Positions 40,920-49,667 of a DNA stretch of 64,000 bases are shown one piece after another; the stretch's first letter is position 1; each line of letters opens with the position of its first letter. The stretch covers positions 1 to 64,000 of the forward strand of contig NZ_JBLTWO010000015.1 of assembly GCF_049889055.1 (NCBI RefSeq), in the 5' to 3' direction. Position numbers and translations under genes: made by a program. The notes under the pieces are model-generated. The model was not told the origin of the DNA, made no database searches, and worked only from the letters and a program-made list of their open reading frames with translations. The DNA is from Rhizorhabdus sp049889055. GTDB lineage: Bacteria; Pseudomonadota; Alphaproteobacteria; Sphingomonadales; Sphingomonadaceae.

Positions 40920-41849
40920 TCAGCCGATCTTGCCCAGGCACCAGAGCAGCACCGCCTTCTGGGCATGCAGCCGGTTCTCGGCCTCCTCCCAGATCAGCGA
41001 CTGCGGCCCGTCGATCACCGCATCGACGACCTCTTCGCCACGATGCGCCGGCAGGCAGTGGAGGAAGGCCGCACCCGGTGCCGCACGCGCCATCAGCGCC
41101 TCGTCGACCTGATAGGGCATCATCGCCTTGAGCTTTTCCTCGGCATGCGCCTGCCCCATCGAGATCCAGGTGTCGGTCACGATGACGTCTGCACCGGCGG
41201 CGATCTCGGCCGCGTCGCGCGACAGGCGGATGTCGCCGCCGCGTGCCCGCGCCGCTGCGATCACCGCCGGATCGGGATCATAGCCTTCAGGGCAAGCAAC
41301 GCCGACAGGAAAGCCGAGCAGGCTGCCCGCCTCGACGATCGAATGAAGGACGTTATTGCCGTCGCCGAACCACGCCCAGCGCGAGCCAGCGAGCGAACCG
41401 CGATGCTCGATCACCGTCTGCATGTCGGCCATGATCTGACACGGGTGCGACTGGTCGGTCAGACCGTTGATCACCGGCACATCGGCATAGCGCGCGAGAT
41501 CGAGCGCCTTTTGATGATCGTCGGTGCGGATCATGATCGCATCGACATAGCGGCCGAGCACGCGCGCGGTGTCGGCGATAGTCTCGCCCCGCCCGAGCTG
41601 CATGCTGCCCGAGTCCATCACGATCGTGGTGCCGCCCAGCTGGCGCATCGCCATGTCGAACGACACACGGGTACGGGTCGAGTTCTTCTCGAAGATCATC
41701 GCCAGCGTGTAGCCCGCGAGCGGCGCATCGGCGTCGATCCGGCCCCTGGGCAGGCCTATGCGGGCCTGCTTGCGAGCAATCGCCTCGTCGAGCATCAATG
41801 TGAGTCCGGCGGTGCCGGCATCGGCGAGGTCGATGAAGGACCGGTTCAT
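40920..41849 (-). CDS. argF: Ornithine carbamoyltransferase
   Basis: A 309-residue enzyme of arginine synthesis, making citrulline from ornithine and carbamoyl phosphate. It has the carbamoyl-phosphate motif FEKNSTRTRVSFD, the DQSHPCQIMAD motif and the ornithine site HCLPAHRGEEV. The ATG at 41849 overlaps the argD stop by four bases (ATGA), so argD and argF are coupled. Residues upstream of this Met in the open frame are not conserved. Confidence 0.96.
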   Translation of the reverse strand: MNRSFIDLADAGTAGLTLMLDEAIARKQARIGLPRGRIDADAPLAGYTLAMIFEKNSTRTRVSFDMAMRQLGGTTIVMDSGSMQLGRGETIADTARVLGRYVDAIMIRTDDHQKALDLARYADVPVINGLTDQSHPCQIMADMQTVIEHRGSLAGSRWAWFGDGNNVLHSIVEAGSLLGFPVGVACPEGYDPDPAVIAAARARGGDIRLSRDAAEIAAGADVIVTDTWISMGQAHAEEKLKAMMPYQVDEALMARAAPGAAFLHCLPAHRGEEVVDAVIDGPQSLIWEEAENRLHAQKAVLLWCLGKIG

Positions 41850-43036
41850 TGCGCGGCCTCGAACGTCCGGGCGCCGGCCGACAGCTTCTCGACGCACTCG
41901 GCGACATGGCTGTCGTCGATGACGAGCGGCGGCAGGATGCGAACGACGTTCTCGCCGGCCGCGACCGTCAGCAACCCGTGATTGTCGCGCAGATGGGCGA
42001 CGAAGGCGCGTGCCTCGACGGCGTCCTTCAGCTTGATGCCGATCATCAGGCCCAGACCCCGCGTGCTGTCGAACACCGAATCGTGGTTCGGCATCATCTG
42101 CTCGATCGCCTGGCGCAGGCGGGCGGCCATCGTCTGGACATTGGCCAGGAACGCGTCGTTCACCGCGACCCGGAACACCGCTTCGGCAGCAGCCATGGCG
42201 AGCGGGTTGCCGCCATAGGTCGAGCCATGGGTGCCCGCGACCATGCCCTTGGCAGCCTCTTCGGTCGCCAGGCAGGCACCGAGCGGGAAGCCGCCGCCGA
42301 TGCCCTTTGCCACCGCCATGATGTCGGGGGTGATGCCGTACTGCTCATGCGCGAAGAAGGTACCGGTCCGGCAATAGCCGCACTGGACCTCATCGAGGAT
42401 CAGGAGCAGCCCCTGTTCGTCGCAGATCTGGCGCAGACCCTGAAGGAATTCGGGCTTGGCGGGCGTCATGCCACCCTCGCCCTGCACCGGCTCGACCAGA
42501 AAGCCGGCCGTGTTCGCGTCGACTGCAGCGCGGGCCGCGTCCAGATCATTGAACGCGACCACCTCGAAGCCGGGCAGCAGCGGCTCGAAGCCGTCGCGCA
42601 TCTTCGGCTGGTTGGTGGCCGAAATCGTCCCCAGCGTCCGCCCATGGAAGGCGTTGGTGAAGCTGATGATCTTGGTCCGGTTCGGCTGGCCGTTCACATG
42701 ATGGTAGCGGCGCGCCGTCTTGATCGCGCACTCCACCGCCTCGGCGCCCGAGTTGGTGAAGAAGACCGTGTCGGCGAAGGTGCGGTCGACCAGCTTCTGG
42801 GCGAACGCCTCGCCCTGCGGGCTGCCATAAAGGTTCGACACATGCATCAGCGTCGCGGCCTGGTCGGCGATCGCCTGGACCAGTTCGGGATGACCATGGC
42901 CGAGCAGGTTGACTGCGATACCGCTCGCGAAGTCGAGATAGCGCTCGCCGCGCTCGCCGATCAGGTAGCAGCCTTCGCCTCGCACCGGACGCACGCCGCA
43001 CCGCGGATATACCGGCATGAGCGGGGTGATGGTCAT
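41846..43036 (-). CDS. argD: Acetylornithine aminotransferase
   Basis: A 396-residue class III PLP aminotransferase. It has the LILDEVQCGYCRTG strand with the PLP-contacting Asp, the Schiff-base Lys in VAKGIGGGFPLGA, and the N-terminal GERYLDFASGIAVNLLGH. It transaminates N-acetylglutamate semialdehyde, and possibly succinyldiaminopimelate. It is first in the argDF operon. A terminator hairpin lies in its leader, 52 bases upstream. Confidence 0.95.
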   Translation of the reverse strand: MTITPLMPVYPRCGVRPVRGEGCYLIGERGERYLDFASGIAVNLLGHGHPELVQAIADQAATLMHVSNLYGSPQGEAFAQKLVDRTFADTVFFTNSGAEAVECAIKTARRYHHVNGQPNRTKIISFTNAFHGRTLGTISATNQPKMRDGFEPLLPGFEVVAFNDLDAARAAVDANTAGFLVEPVQGEGGMTPAKPEFLQGLRQICDEQGLLLILDEVQCGYCRTGTFFAHEQYGITPDIMAVAKGIGGGFPLGACLATEEAAKGMVAGTHGSTYGGNPLAMAAAEAVFRVAVNDAFLANVQTMAARLRQAIEQMMPNHDSVFDSTRGLGLMIGIKLKDAVEARAFVAHLRDNHGLLTVAAGENVVRILPPLVIDDSHVAECVEKLSAGARTFEAAQ

Positions 43037-43087
43037 GGCAAAAACTCCCTTTCCTTTCGATCGGCTCTGAAATCGCTCCGAAAATGC

Positions 43088-43110
43088 AAAAAGGCGGCCA
43101 CCGGCCGCCT
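43088..43110 (-). terminator. Leader terminator/attenuator of argDF
   Basis: AGGCGGCC (43092-43099) pairs perfectly with GGCCGCCT (43103-43110) across a 3-base loop, and the minus strand continues with TTTTT. It lies in the argD 5' leader with no minus-strand gene upstream, since the next gene is divergent. This arrangement suggests regulated transcription attenuation. No clear Arg-rich leader peptide is seen. Confidence 0.6.
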
Positions 43111-43218
43111 GACGGAGCGCGCATATAGTGACGCAGCCCCATGCTCGTCAAACGCTTCGTCGCGCGATTCCCCTGCGACCGGATGGGAAAAACCAGCCCG
43201 CGATGCTAGGGCAACGGC

Positions 43219-43710
43219 ATGTGGACGCTTCTTGTCGACTCGCAGCACCGATGCTGCCGGTTTCTGCTGACCGGAGCGGCCTTGGCGACCGCTGTCACGA
43301 GCCCCCCCGGCCAGGCCGCGCCGGTCGAGGACGAGCCCTCCGTTTCCCCCGCTCTGCCACAGCCGGTCGTGCTCGACTGGTCGGGTTCCTTCCGCCTGAG
43401 CGACCCGCCCCGCAACCTGCCCGCGGGCGCCGCGATCGCGCCGATCGAAGACGCTGCCCGCGCAGCGCGCGCCGAAAATGAGGCGAAGCGCGCGGCGAGA
43501 GCCCTCGGAGTCGAGGACCGATCGACCACCTCGGCCACGCGGACCGGCTATCGCCGGATGGCGAGCGAGGGTCAGTCGATCACGGTCCAGCCGCCCGAGG
43601 CGAAGGGACCCGTCAATGTCGGTGCGCGGATCGGCAATTACCGCGCAGTGCCCGACACCGGGCAGATTTCGGCGCGCGACGTACGGCTGTCGGTCGGCCT
43701 CGACTTCTAG
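43219..43710 (+). CDS. Secreted protein of unknown function
   Basis: A 163-residue protein. It has a signal-like segment (about 14-33, LLTGAALATAVTSPPGQAA), a Pro-rich stretch, an Ala/Arg/Glu helix (80-97) and a C-terminal part with repeated beta strands ending SVGLDF, which could be an outer-membrane-type last strand. No family recognised. It is divergent from argD. The start is taken as the first ATG; the ribosome site is weak. Confidence 0.55.
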   Translation: MWTLLVDSQHRCCRFLLTGAALATAVTSPPGQAAPVEDEPSVSPALPQPVVLDWSGSFRLSDPPRNLPAGAAIAPIEDAARAARAENEAKRAARALGVEDRSTTSATRTGYRRMASEGQSITVQPPEAKGPVNVGARIGNYRAVPDTGQISARDVRLSVGLDF

Positions 43711-43789
43711 CCGCTACCCCAAACGGCAGGTCGACGGCACAAGCCCCAGCCGCCACGCCGGAGCATCCGAAACGAGCGAGGCAGCCATC

Positions 43790-43981
43790 ATGTTCATGGA
43801 CTTCCGCGATCAACCGCCGCCGCCGCCCTGGCAGCCTAAGCAACCCGACCGGCGACCCACGCTGAACGCCGGCCAACAAAAGACGCTGGCGATCGTGGTG
43901 GCGATCAACCTCCTGCTCCTCCTCGTCGCCCCCATCGGCGGCGCGACCTTGATATCTTTTCTGATCGCCTGGTTCTCCTGA
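43790..43981 (+). CDS. Small single-span membrane protein
   Basis: A 63-residue protein: MFMDFRDQPPPPPWQPKQ (Pro-rich, cytosolic), a short Lys/Thr region, then one or two membrane segments (AIVVAINLLLLLVAPIGG and ATLISFLIAWF). GAGG lies upstream of the ATG. Function unknown. The composition and clean stop make it a plausible small gene, though no homology can be shown here. Confidence 0.55.
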   Translation: MFMDFRDQPPPPPWQPKQPDRRPTLNAGQQKTLAIVVAINLLLLLVAPIGGATLISFLIAWFS

Positions 43982-44097
43982 TCAACAACAGCACGAAGCG
44001 GTTGGGCGATGCCGATCCGCCACAGGCGCGATGTTTCGGGCCTTCATACTCCCAATTCCTTGCCGCAACGGCGCGCGCTCGCTAAGGGCCGCCGGTC

Positions 44098-45498
44098 ATG
44101 CAGTATGTCAGCACCAGGGGCTCGGCCCCCCGCCTCGGATTCGAAGACGTCACGCTCGCGGGCCTCGCCTCGGACGGCGGACTTTATGTGCCCGATCAGT
44201 GGCCGAGTTTCACGACCGCCGAGATCGCGGCGATGCGCGGCCTGTCCTATGTCGACACCGCCGTCGCGGTCATGCGGCCCTTCGTCGCGGGCGCGCTCGA
44301 TGACCAGGAACTGAAGGCGCTGTGCGAGGCCGCTTATGGTCGCTTCGCCCATGCCGCGATCGTGCCGCTCAAGCAACTCGACCATCGCCAGTGGCTGCTC
44401 GAACTGTTCCACGGCCCGACCCTCGCCTTCAAGGATGTGGCGCTCCAGCTGCTCGGCCTGCTGTTCGAGCGCTTCCTGGCCAAGCGCGACACCCATCTGA
44501 CCGTGATCGGCGCGACGAGCGGCGACACCGGGTCGGCGGCGATCGATGCGCTGGCGGGCCGCGCCAAGGTCGACATCTTCATGCTGCATCCCAAGGGCCG
44601 TGTGTCCGAGGTCCAGCGCCGCCAGATGACGACGGTGCTGGCGCCGAACGTCCACAATATCGCGATCGAGGGCAGCTTCGACGACGCGCAGGCGCTGGTG
44701 AAGGCGATGTTCGCCGATGCGGGCTTCGCCAGCCGCTTCAACCTGTCGGCGGTCAATTCGATCAACTGGGCGCGGCTGATGGCCCAGATCGTCTATTATT
44801 TCTATGCGGGCGTGCAACTCGGCGCGCCCGACCGCCCGGTCGCCTTCTCGGTCCCGACCGGCAATTTCGGCGACGTCTTCGCCGGCTATGTCGCCGCGCG
44901 CATGGGCCTGCCGGTCGCGAAGCTGATCGTCGCGACCAACGTCAACGACATCCTCCACCGCGCGCTTTCGGCCGGCGACTATTCGGTCGGCACGGTGACG
45001 CCGACCGCCGCTCCCTCGATGGACATCCAGGTCAGCTCCAACTTCGAACGGCTGCTGTTCGACCTGCACGGCCGCGACGGCACCGCGCTGAATGCGACGA
45101 TGAAAGGCTTCGAGTCCAGTCGCCGGCTCGACATTCCCGCCGCGATGCGAAGCGAGGCTGCAGGCCTGTTCTCAAGCGCCCGGATCGATTCCGACCGGAT
45201 GCAGATGGCGATGCGCTGGGCGCATGACCGCGCCGGCGAAACCATCGACCCGCACAGCGCGATCGGCCTGGCCGCGGCGCAGGACGCCGATCTCGATGCA
45301 TCGACGCCGATCGTCACGCTGGCGACCGCCCACCCGGCCAAGTTCGGCGACGCCGTCGAGCGCGCCACCGGCGTACGCCCGACGCTGCCCGCGCGGATCG
45401 GTGAGCTGTTCGAGCGGCAGGAGCGCTATGTCGTGCTGCCGGCAGAGATCGGCGCGATCGAACAGTTCGTCGCCGACCAGTCTGTGGCAACCGCCTGA
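44098..45498 (+). CDS. thrC: Threonine synthase
   Basis: A 466-residue long-form PLP enzyme converting O-phosphohomoserine to threonine. It begins MQYVSTRGSAPRLGFEDV, has the PLP lysine in PTLAFKDVALQLL, the phosphate loop IGATSGDTGSAAI and the substrate motif SVPTGNFGDVFAG. It is followed three bases later by an M16 protease gene, a common pairing in sphingomonads. Confidence 0.95.
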   Translation: MQYVSTRGSAPRLGFEDVTLAGLASDGGLYVPDQWPSFTTAEIAAMRGLSYVDTAVAVMRPFVAGALDDQELKALCEAAYGRFAHAAIVPLKQLDHRQWLLELFHGPTLAFKDVALQLLGLLFERFLAKRDTHLTVIGATSGDTGSAAIDALAGRAKVDIFMLHPKGRVSEVQRRQMTTVLAPNVHNIAIEGSFDDAQALVKAMFADAGFASRFNLSAVNSINWARLMAQIVYYFYAGVQLGAPDRPVAFSVPTGNFGDVFAGYVAARMGLPVAKLIVATNVNDILHRALSAGDYSVGTVTPTAAPSMDIQVSSNFERLLFDLHGRDGTALNATMKGFESSRRLDIPAAMRSEAAGLFSSARIDSDRMQMAMRWAHDRAGETIDPHSAIGLAAAQDADLDASTPIVTLATAHPAKFGDAVERATGVRPTLPARIGELFERQERYVVLPAEIGAIEQFVADQSVATA

Positions 45499-45500
45499 GC

Positions 45501-46736
45501 ATGACCGACGGCCCGCACATCCACAGGCTGGCCAACGGCTTCACCATCGCCGCCGAACCGATGATCGGCGTCGAGACGGTGGCGCTCGGCCTGCATGTCG
45601 ATTGCGGCGCCCGGCATGAAGATGCGCGGACCAACGGCCTCGCGCATCTGTTCGAGCATATGGTGTTCAAGGGCGCCGGCGGTCGCAATGCGCGCCAGAT
45701 ATCCGAGGCGGTCGAAAATGTCGGCGGCTATCTGAACGCCTATACGTCGCGCGACCAGACCGCCTTCCAGGCGCGCCTGCTGGCCGAGAATGTCGACCTG
45801 GGGGTCGAGCTGGTGGCCGATCTGGTCCGCAAGCCGCATTTCGAGGCGAACGACCTCGTCCGCGAGAAGGACGTCGTGCTTCAGGAACTGGGCGAAGCGC
45901 GCGACCTGCCTGACGACATCATCAACGACCATTTCCATTCGACCGCCTGGCCGGATCAGGCGTTCGGCCGCCCGGTCCTGGGTGAGGAACAGAGCATCGA
46001 CGCGATCGGCGTCGACGATCTCCACGGCTGGACGCGTACCCATTATCGGCCGCAGGGCATGGTGCTGGCGGCGGCGGGCAAGATCGACATCGACCAACTC
46101 GTCGACCTGGCCGAGCGCCGCTTCGGCGACATGGAGCCGGCGCCGCGACCGGTGGCCGAGAACGCCGCCTATCAGGGCGGGCTGTTCGTCGAACGGCGGC
46201 GACTCGAATCGGCGCATATCCTGTTCGGCTGGGAAGGCGTCAGCTATTTCGACCCGGCTTATTACCCCCTGCTGTTGTTCAGCCAGGCCGCCGGCGAAGG
46301 CAGCTCTTCACGCCTGTTCCAGGCGATCCGCGAAGAGCGGGGCCTTGCTTATTCGGTCGGCACATCGGTCGCCGCCTGGCGCGACACCGGAATGCTGACC
46401 GTCTATCTGGCGACCGCACGGCGCGAGGCGCAACATGCCACGGATCTGTCGCGCGACCTGCTGCGGGAGACTGCGGTGACCCTGTCGCAGGTCGAGCTCG
46501 ACCGCGCCAAGGCCCAGATCAGGGCGACGATCCTGATGGCGCTCGAATCGGTGCAGAGCCGCGCCGACCGCCTGGGCTTCCAGACACTCGTCCATGGCAC
46601 GCCGATCGATCCCGCGACGATCGTCGCCAAGGTCAACGCCTGCACATTAGACGAGGTCCGGGCGGCGGGCACCCGGATGCTCGGCGGCACGGAAACGCTG
46701 GCGACGGTGGGACCGGCGCTCAAGGCGGCGGCCTGA
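45501..46736 (+). CDS. M16-family zinc peptidase (processing-peptidase-like)
   Basis: A 411-residue protein with the inverted zinc motif HLFEH (His49, Glu52, His53), the more distal Glu ligand in the EKDVVLQELGEA helix, and the C-terminal R/Y pair region FQAIREERGLAYSVG. This is the single-chain beta-MPP/PqqL-like form. The active site is intact. Cytoplasmic or periplasmic location is unclear, as no signal peptide is seen. Co-transcribed with thrC. Confidence 0.9.
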   Translation: MTDGPHIHRLANGFTIAAEPMIGVETVALGLHVDCGARHEDARTNGLAHLFEHMVFKGAGGRNARQISEAVENVGGYLNAYTSRDQTAFQARLLAENVDLGVELVADLVRKPHFEANDLVREKDVVLQELGEARDLPDDIINDHFHSTAWPDQAFGRPVLGEEQSIDAIGVDDLHGWTRTHYRPQGMVLAAAGKIDIDQLVDLAERRFGDMEPAPRPVAENAAYQGGLFVERRRLESAHILFGWEGVSYFDPAYYPLLLFSQAAGEGSSSRLFQAIREERGLAYSVGTSVAAWRDTGMLTVYLATARREAQHATDLSRDLLRETAVTLSQVELDRAKAQIRATILMALESVQSRADRLGFQTLVHGTPIDPATIVAKVNACTLDEVRAAGTRMLGGTETLATVGPALKAAA

Positions 46737-46788
46737 CCATGGCGCGGCCGGCACGACCGGCGGCGAGGCCTTTCGAGACGGACATATC

Positions 46789-47655
46789 ATGCAGCTGACC
46801 ACGATCGTCACCGAACCCTGGACCGATTACGGGCTGGTCGACTCCGGCCATGGCCGCAAGCTGGAACGCTATGGCCGCTTCCGCTTCATCCGGCCCGAGC
46901 CACAGGCGATGTGGGCTCCCGCCTCGACCAACTGGGAGGCCGATGGCGACTTCATCGGCGCTTCGGACGAGGATGGCGGGGGCAAGTGGCACCTGTCGCG
47001 CGACGTGCCGCGCGGCGGCTGGCACATGCGCTGGGAAGAGGTGCGCTTCACCGCACAGAACACCCCCTTCCGCCACCTCGCCTTCTTCCCCGACATGGCC
47101 CCGCAATGGTCGTGGATGCGCGATCGTACGGCCGAGGGCGACGAGGTGATGAACCTGTTCGGCTATACAGGCGTGGGCACGCTCGCGCTCGCCGCCAAGG
47201 GTGCCCGCCTGACCCATGTCGATGCATCGAAGAAGTCGGTCGAGGCGGCCAAGGCCAACGCCTTTCTGTCGGACATGGCCGATCGCCCGATCCGCTGGAT
47301 GGTCGACGACGCCGCGAAGTTCGCCGCGCGCGAGGTTCGGCGCGAACGCCGCTACGACGGCATCTTCCTCGATCCACCCAAGTTCGGACGCGGTCCCAAT
47401 GGGGAGACCTGGCGGCTGGAAGAGCATCTCCCGGCGCTGATCGCCGACTGCCGCGCGTTGCTCGACGAGAAGTCGAAATTCCTCGTGCTGACCGTCTATG
47501 CGATCCGCATGTCGGCGCTGGCGATCGGCGAACTGCTACGCCAGGCCACCGCCGATCTCGGCGGCGCGGTCGAGGTCGGCGAGATGGCGGTGCGCGAGGA
47601 AGCACGCGGCCTGCTGTTGCCGACCGCGATCTTCGCCCGCTGGCACCGCGACTGA
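46789..47655 (+). CDS. RlmI-like SAM-dependent methyltransferase (no PUA domain)
   Basis: A 288-residue protein. The methyltransferase core has NLFGYTGVGTLALAAKGA (motif I), THVDASKKSVEAAKANA (motif II) and the catalytic-loop motif FLDPPKFGRGPNGETW, as in RlmI/RlmK-type 23S rRNA m5C methyltransferases. The PUA domain found in full-length RlmI (about 400 residues) is missing; instead the N-terminal 110 residues form a beta-rich region. Function as an rRNA methyltransferase is inferred. It is downstream of the M16 gene. Confidence 0.82.
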   Translation: MQLTTIVTEPWTDYGLVDSGHGRKLERYGRFRFIRPEPQAMWAPASTNWEADGDFIGASDEDGGGKWHLSRDVPRGGWHMRWEEVRFTAQNTPFRHLAFFPDMAPQWSWMRDRTAEGDEVMNLFGYTGVGTLALAAKGARLTHVDASKKSVEAAKANAFLSDMADRPIRWMVDDAAKFAAREVRRERRYDGIFLDPPKFGRGPNGETWRLEEHLPALIADCRALLDEKSKFLVLTVYAIRMSALAIGELLRQATADLGGAVEVGEMAVREEARGLLLPTAIFARWHRD

Positions 47656-47665
47656 GCCGCAAGGC

Positions 47666-47959
47666 TCAGTCGAGCAGCGCCTCGATCGCCTCCGCCATGG
47701 CGATGTCGCGATGCGACAGGCCGCCCGCGTCATGCGTGGTCAGCAGCACGTCGACCCGGTTCCACACATTCGACCATTCGGGATGGTGGTCGTTCTTCTC
47801 CGCATAGAGCGCAACCCGCGTCATGAAGGCGAAGGCGGCCGAAAAGTCGGGGAAGGTGAAGCGGCGGGTGATCGCATCGCGCGACTCGTCATAGTCCCAG
47901 TCGGGCAATGCATCGAGCGCATCGGCACGTTCGGCTTCGTTCAGGGCTTCGATCGACAA
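47666..47959 (-). CDS. phhB: 4a-hydroxytetrahydrobiopterin dehydratase (PCD)
   Basis: A 97-residue pterin-4a-carbinolamine dehydratase. The active-site histidines are in EKNDHHPEWSNVWNRVDVLLTTHDAGG. The TTG at 47959 is preferred because an ideal GGAGG lies five bases upstream; the frame continues 16 codons further, but with divergent-gene overlap. It converges on the preceding methyltransferase. No phenylalanine hydroxylase gene is adjacent. Confidence 0.88.
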   Translation of the reverse strand: MSIEALNEAERADALDALPDWDYDESRDAITRRFTFPDFSAAFAFMTRVALYAEKNDHHPEWSNVWNRVDVLLTTHDAGGLSHRDIAMAEAIEALLD

Positions 47960-48008
47960 ATCATCCTCCGCTGGCGTGTTCGGTTTCTCGCCTCTATGTC
48001 GACGCAAG

Positions 48009-48410
48009 ATGAGTGAAGGTCAAACCCTCCCGCCCACCACCGACCGGATCGAGGCGATCGCCCGCGCCACGATCGCGCGCCTGCCCGCCGAATTCGCCCG
48101 CCATCTGGGCGATGTCGTGCTGAAGGTGGAGGAATTTGCCGACGACGCCACGCTCGACGAGATGGGCATCGAAAATCCGTTCGAACTGACCGGCCTTTAC
48201 ACCGGCCTGCCACTGGGGTCGAAGTCAGTCGACCATTCGGGCACCATGCCCGACATGATCCACCTCTATCGCCGCGCAATCCTCGACGAATGGGTCGAGA
48301 CCGACGTCTCGCTGGAGGCACTTGTCGCACATGTCGTGATCCACGAGATCGGACATCATTTCGGTCTGTCCGATGCCGATATGGAAGCGCTGGAGGCGAT
48401 GGCCGGCTGA
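48009..48410 (+). CDS. Minigluzincin-like metallopeptidase-family protein
   Basis: A 133-residue single-domain zincin-like protein with the HExxHH-type motif HEIGHHFGLSD near the C-terminus. The preceding region FADDATLDEMGIENPFELTGLYTG is typical of the bacterial possibly-zinc-metallopeptidase family. Peptidase activity is not established for such short proteins. Its stop overlaps the ccmA start (TGATG), so it is coupled to ccmAB. Confidence 0.85.
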   Translation: MSEGQTLPPTTDRIEAIARATIARLPAEFARHLGDVVLKVEEFADDATLDEMGIENPFELTGLYTGLPLGSKSVDHSGTMPDMIHLYRRAILDEWVETDVSLEALVAHVVIHEIGHHFGLSDADMEALEAMAG

Positions 48411-48997
48411 TGACGGCGCGGCTCGTCTTCGATCGGGTCGCCTGCCTGCGCGGCGACCGGCTGCTGTTCGAGGGGCTGAGCTTCGCACTGGCTGCGGGCG
48501 ACGCAGCGCTGCTGACCGGGCCGAACGGGGCGGGCAAGTCGAGCCTGATGCGCCTGGCAGCGGGCCTCCTGCCCCTGTCCGCCGGCACGATCGATCACGA
48601 AGGGCGGATCGCCCATGCCGGCGAAGCCCCCGCGCTCGACATGCGCCTGCCGCTCGCAAGCGCGCTCGGCTTCTGGGCGGGCATCGACGGCAGCGACGAA
48701 ACCGCCGTGCGCAGCGCGCTCGACCGGATGGGGATCGCCAACCTCGCCGAGGTGCCGGTGCACATGCTGTCGACCGGACAGCGCAAGCGCGCGACGCTGG
48801 CCCGCATCCTCGCGGCGCGCGCCGACATATGGCTGCTCGACGAACCGGGCAACGGCCTCGACACCGCCTCGCTCGGCAGGCTCGCCGCCGCGATGGCCGA
48901 TCATCGCGCGGGCGGCGGAATCGTGCTGCTGGCGACGCATCAGCCGCTCGACCTGCCCGATGCGCTGCCGATCGAGCTGGGCAAGGCCACGGCATGA
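48410..48997 (+). CDS. ccmA: Haem exporter ATP-binding protein CcmA
   Basis: A 195-residue ABC ATPase of cytochrome c maturation. Walker A is TGPNGAGKSSLMRLAAG, the signature is MLSTGQRKRATLARIL and Walker B is IWLLDEPGNGLD. The short length is usual for CcmA. It overlaps ccmB by four bases (ATGA). With CcmB it drives release of holo-CcmE. Confidence 0.93.
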   Translation: MTARLVFDRVACLRGDRLLFEGLSFALAAGDAALLTGPNGAGKSSLMRLAAGLLPLSAGTIDHEGRIAHAGEAPALDMRLPLASALGFWAGIDGSDETAVRSALDRMGIANLAEVPVHMLSTGQRKRATLARILAARADIWLLDEPGNGLDTASLGRLAAAMADHRAGGGIVLLATHQPLDLPDALPIELGKATA

Positions 48998-49641
48998 AGG
49001 GCTGGCTGGCCATCGTGCTGCGCGACGTGCGGACCGCCTATCAGGGTGGCGGCGCGCTGCTGCCGCTCGTCTTCTTCCTGCTGGTGGCAACGCTTTTCCC
49101 CTTCGCGGTCGGCCCCGACGGCGCATTGCTCGCCAAGGTCGGCGGCGGCGCGCTGTGGATGGCGGCGCTGCTCGCGGCGCTGCTGCCGGTCGACCGGCTG
49201 ATCGCCCCCGACGCCGAACAGGGCGTGCTCGACCAGTTCGCGGTACGCGGCTTTTCGGACGAGGCCATCGCCGCCGGCAAGATCCTCGCCCACTGGCTGG
49301 GCTTCGGCCCGCCGCTGCTGCTGGCCGCCCTGCCCGCCGCAGCTCTGCTCCGTCTCGACGGCACGACGCTGCTGCGGCTCGAACTCAGCCTCGCCATCGG
49401 CACGCCCGCGCTCGCGGCTCTCGGGGTGATGACCAGTGCGCTGATCCTGGGCCTGCGGGGCGCGGGTGCACTCGCGGGCCTGCTGATGCTGCCGCTCGCG
49501 GTGCCGCTGCTCATCTTCGGCGCGGGCGCGCTCGGCCCCGACGGCATGGGCGCACTCAAGCTGCTCGGCGCCGCAGCGCTGCTGCTGACCGCGCTCGCCC
49601 CCTTCGCGGCGGGCGCCGCGCTCCGCGCTGCACGCGACTGA
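48994..49641 (+). CDS. ccmB: Haem exporter membrane protein CcmB
   Basis: A 215-residue six-helix membrane protein with the CcmB features LRDVRTAYQGGGALLPLVFF and EQGVLDQFAVRGFSDEAIAAGKILAHW. It is coupled to ccmA. CcmC, which commonly follows, is absent: the next gene runs in the opposite direction. The remaining maturation genes must lie elsewhere. Confidence 0.93.
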   Translation: MKGWLAIVLRDVRTAYQGGGALLPLVFFLLVATLFPFAVGPDGALLAKVGGGALWMAALLAALLPVDRLIAPDAEQGVLDQFAVRGFSDEAIAAGKILAHWLGFGPPLLLAALPAAALLRLDGTTLLRLELSLAIGTPALAALGVMTSALILGLRGAGALAGLLMLPLAVPLLIFGAGALGPDGMGALKLLGAAALLLTALAPFAAGAALRAARD

Positions 49642-49667
49642 TCGACCCAGGCTGGGTGGCAGGCCGC

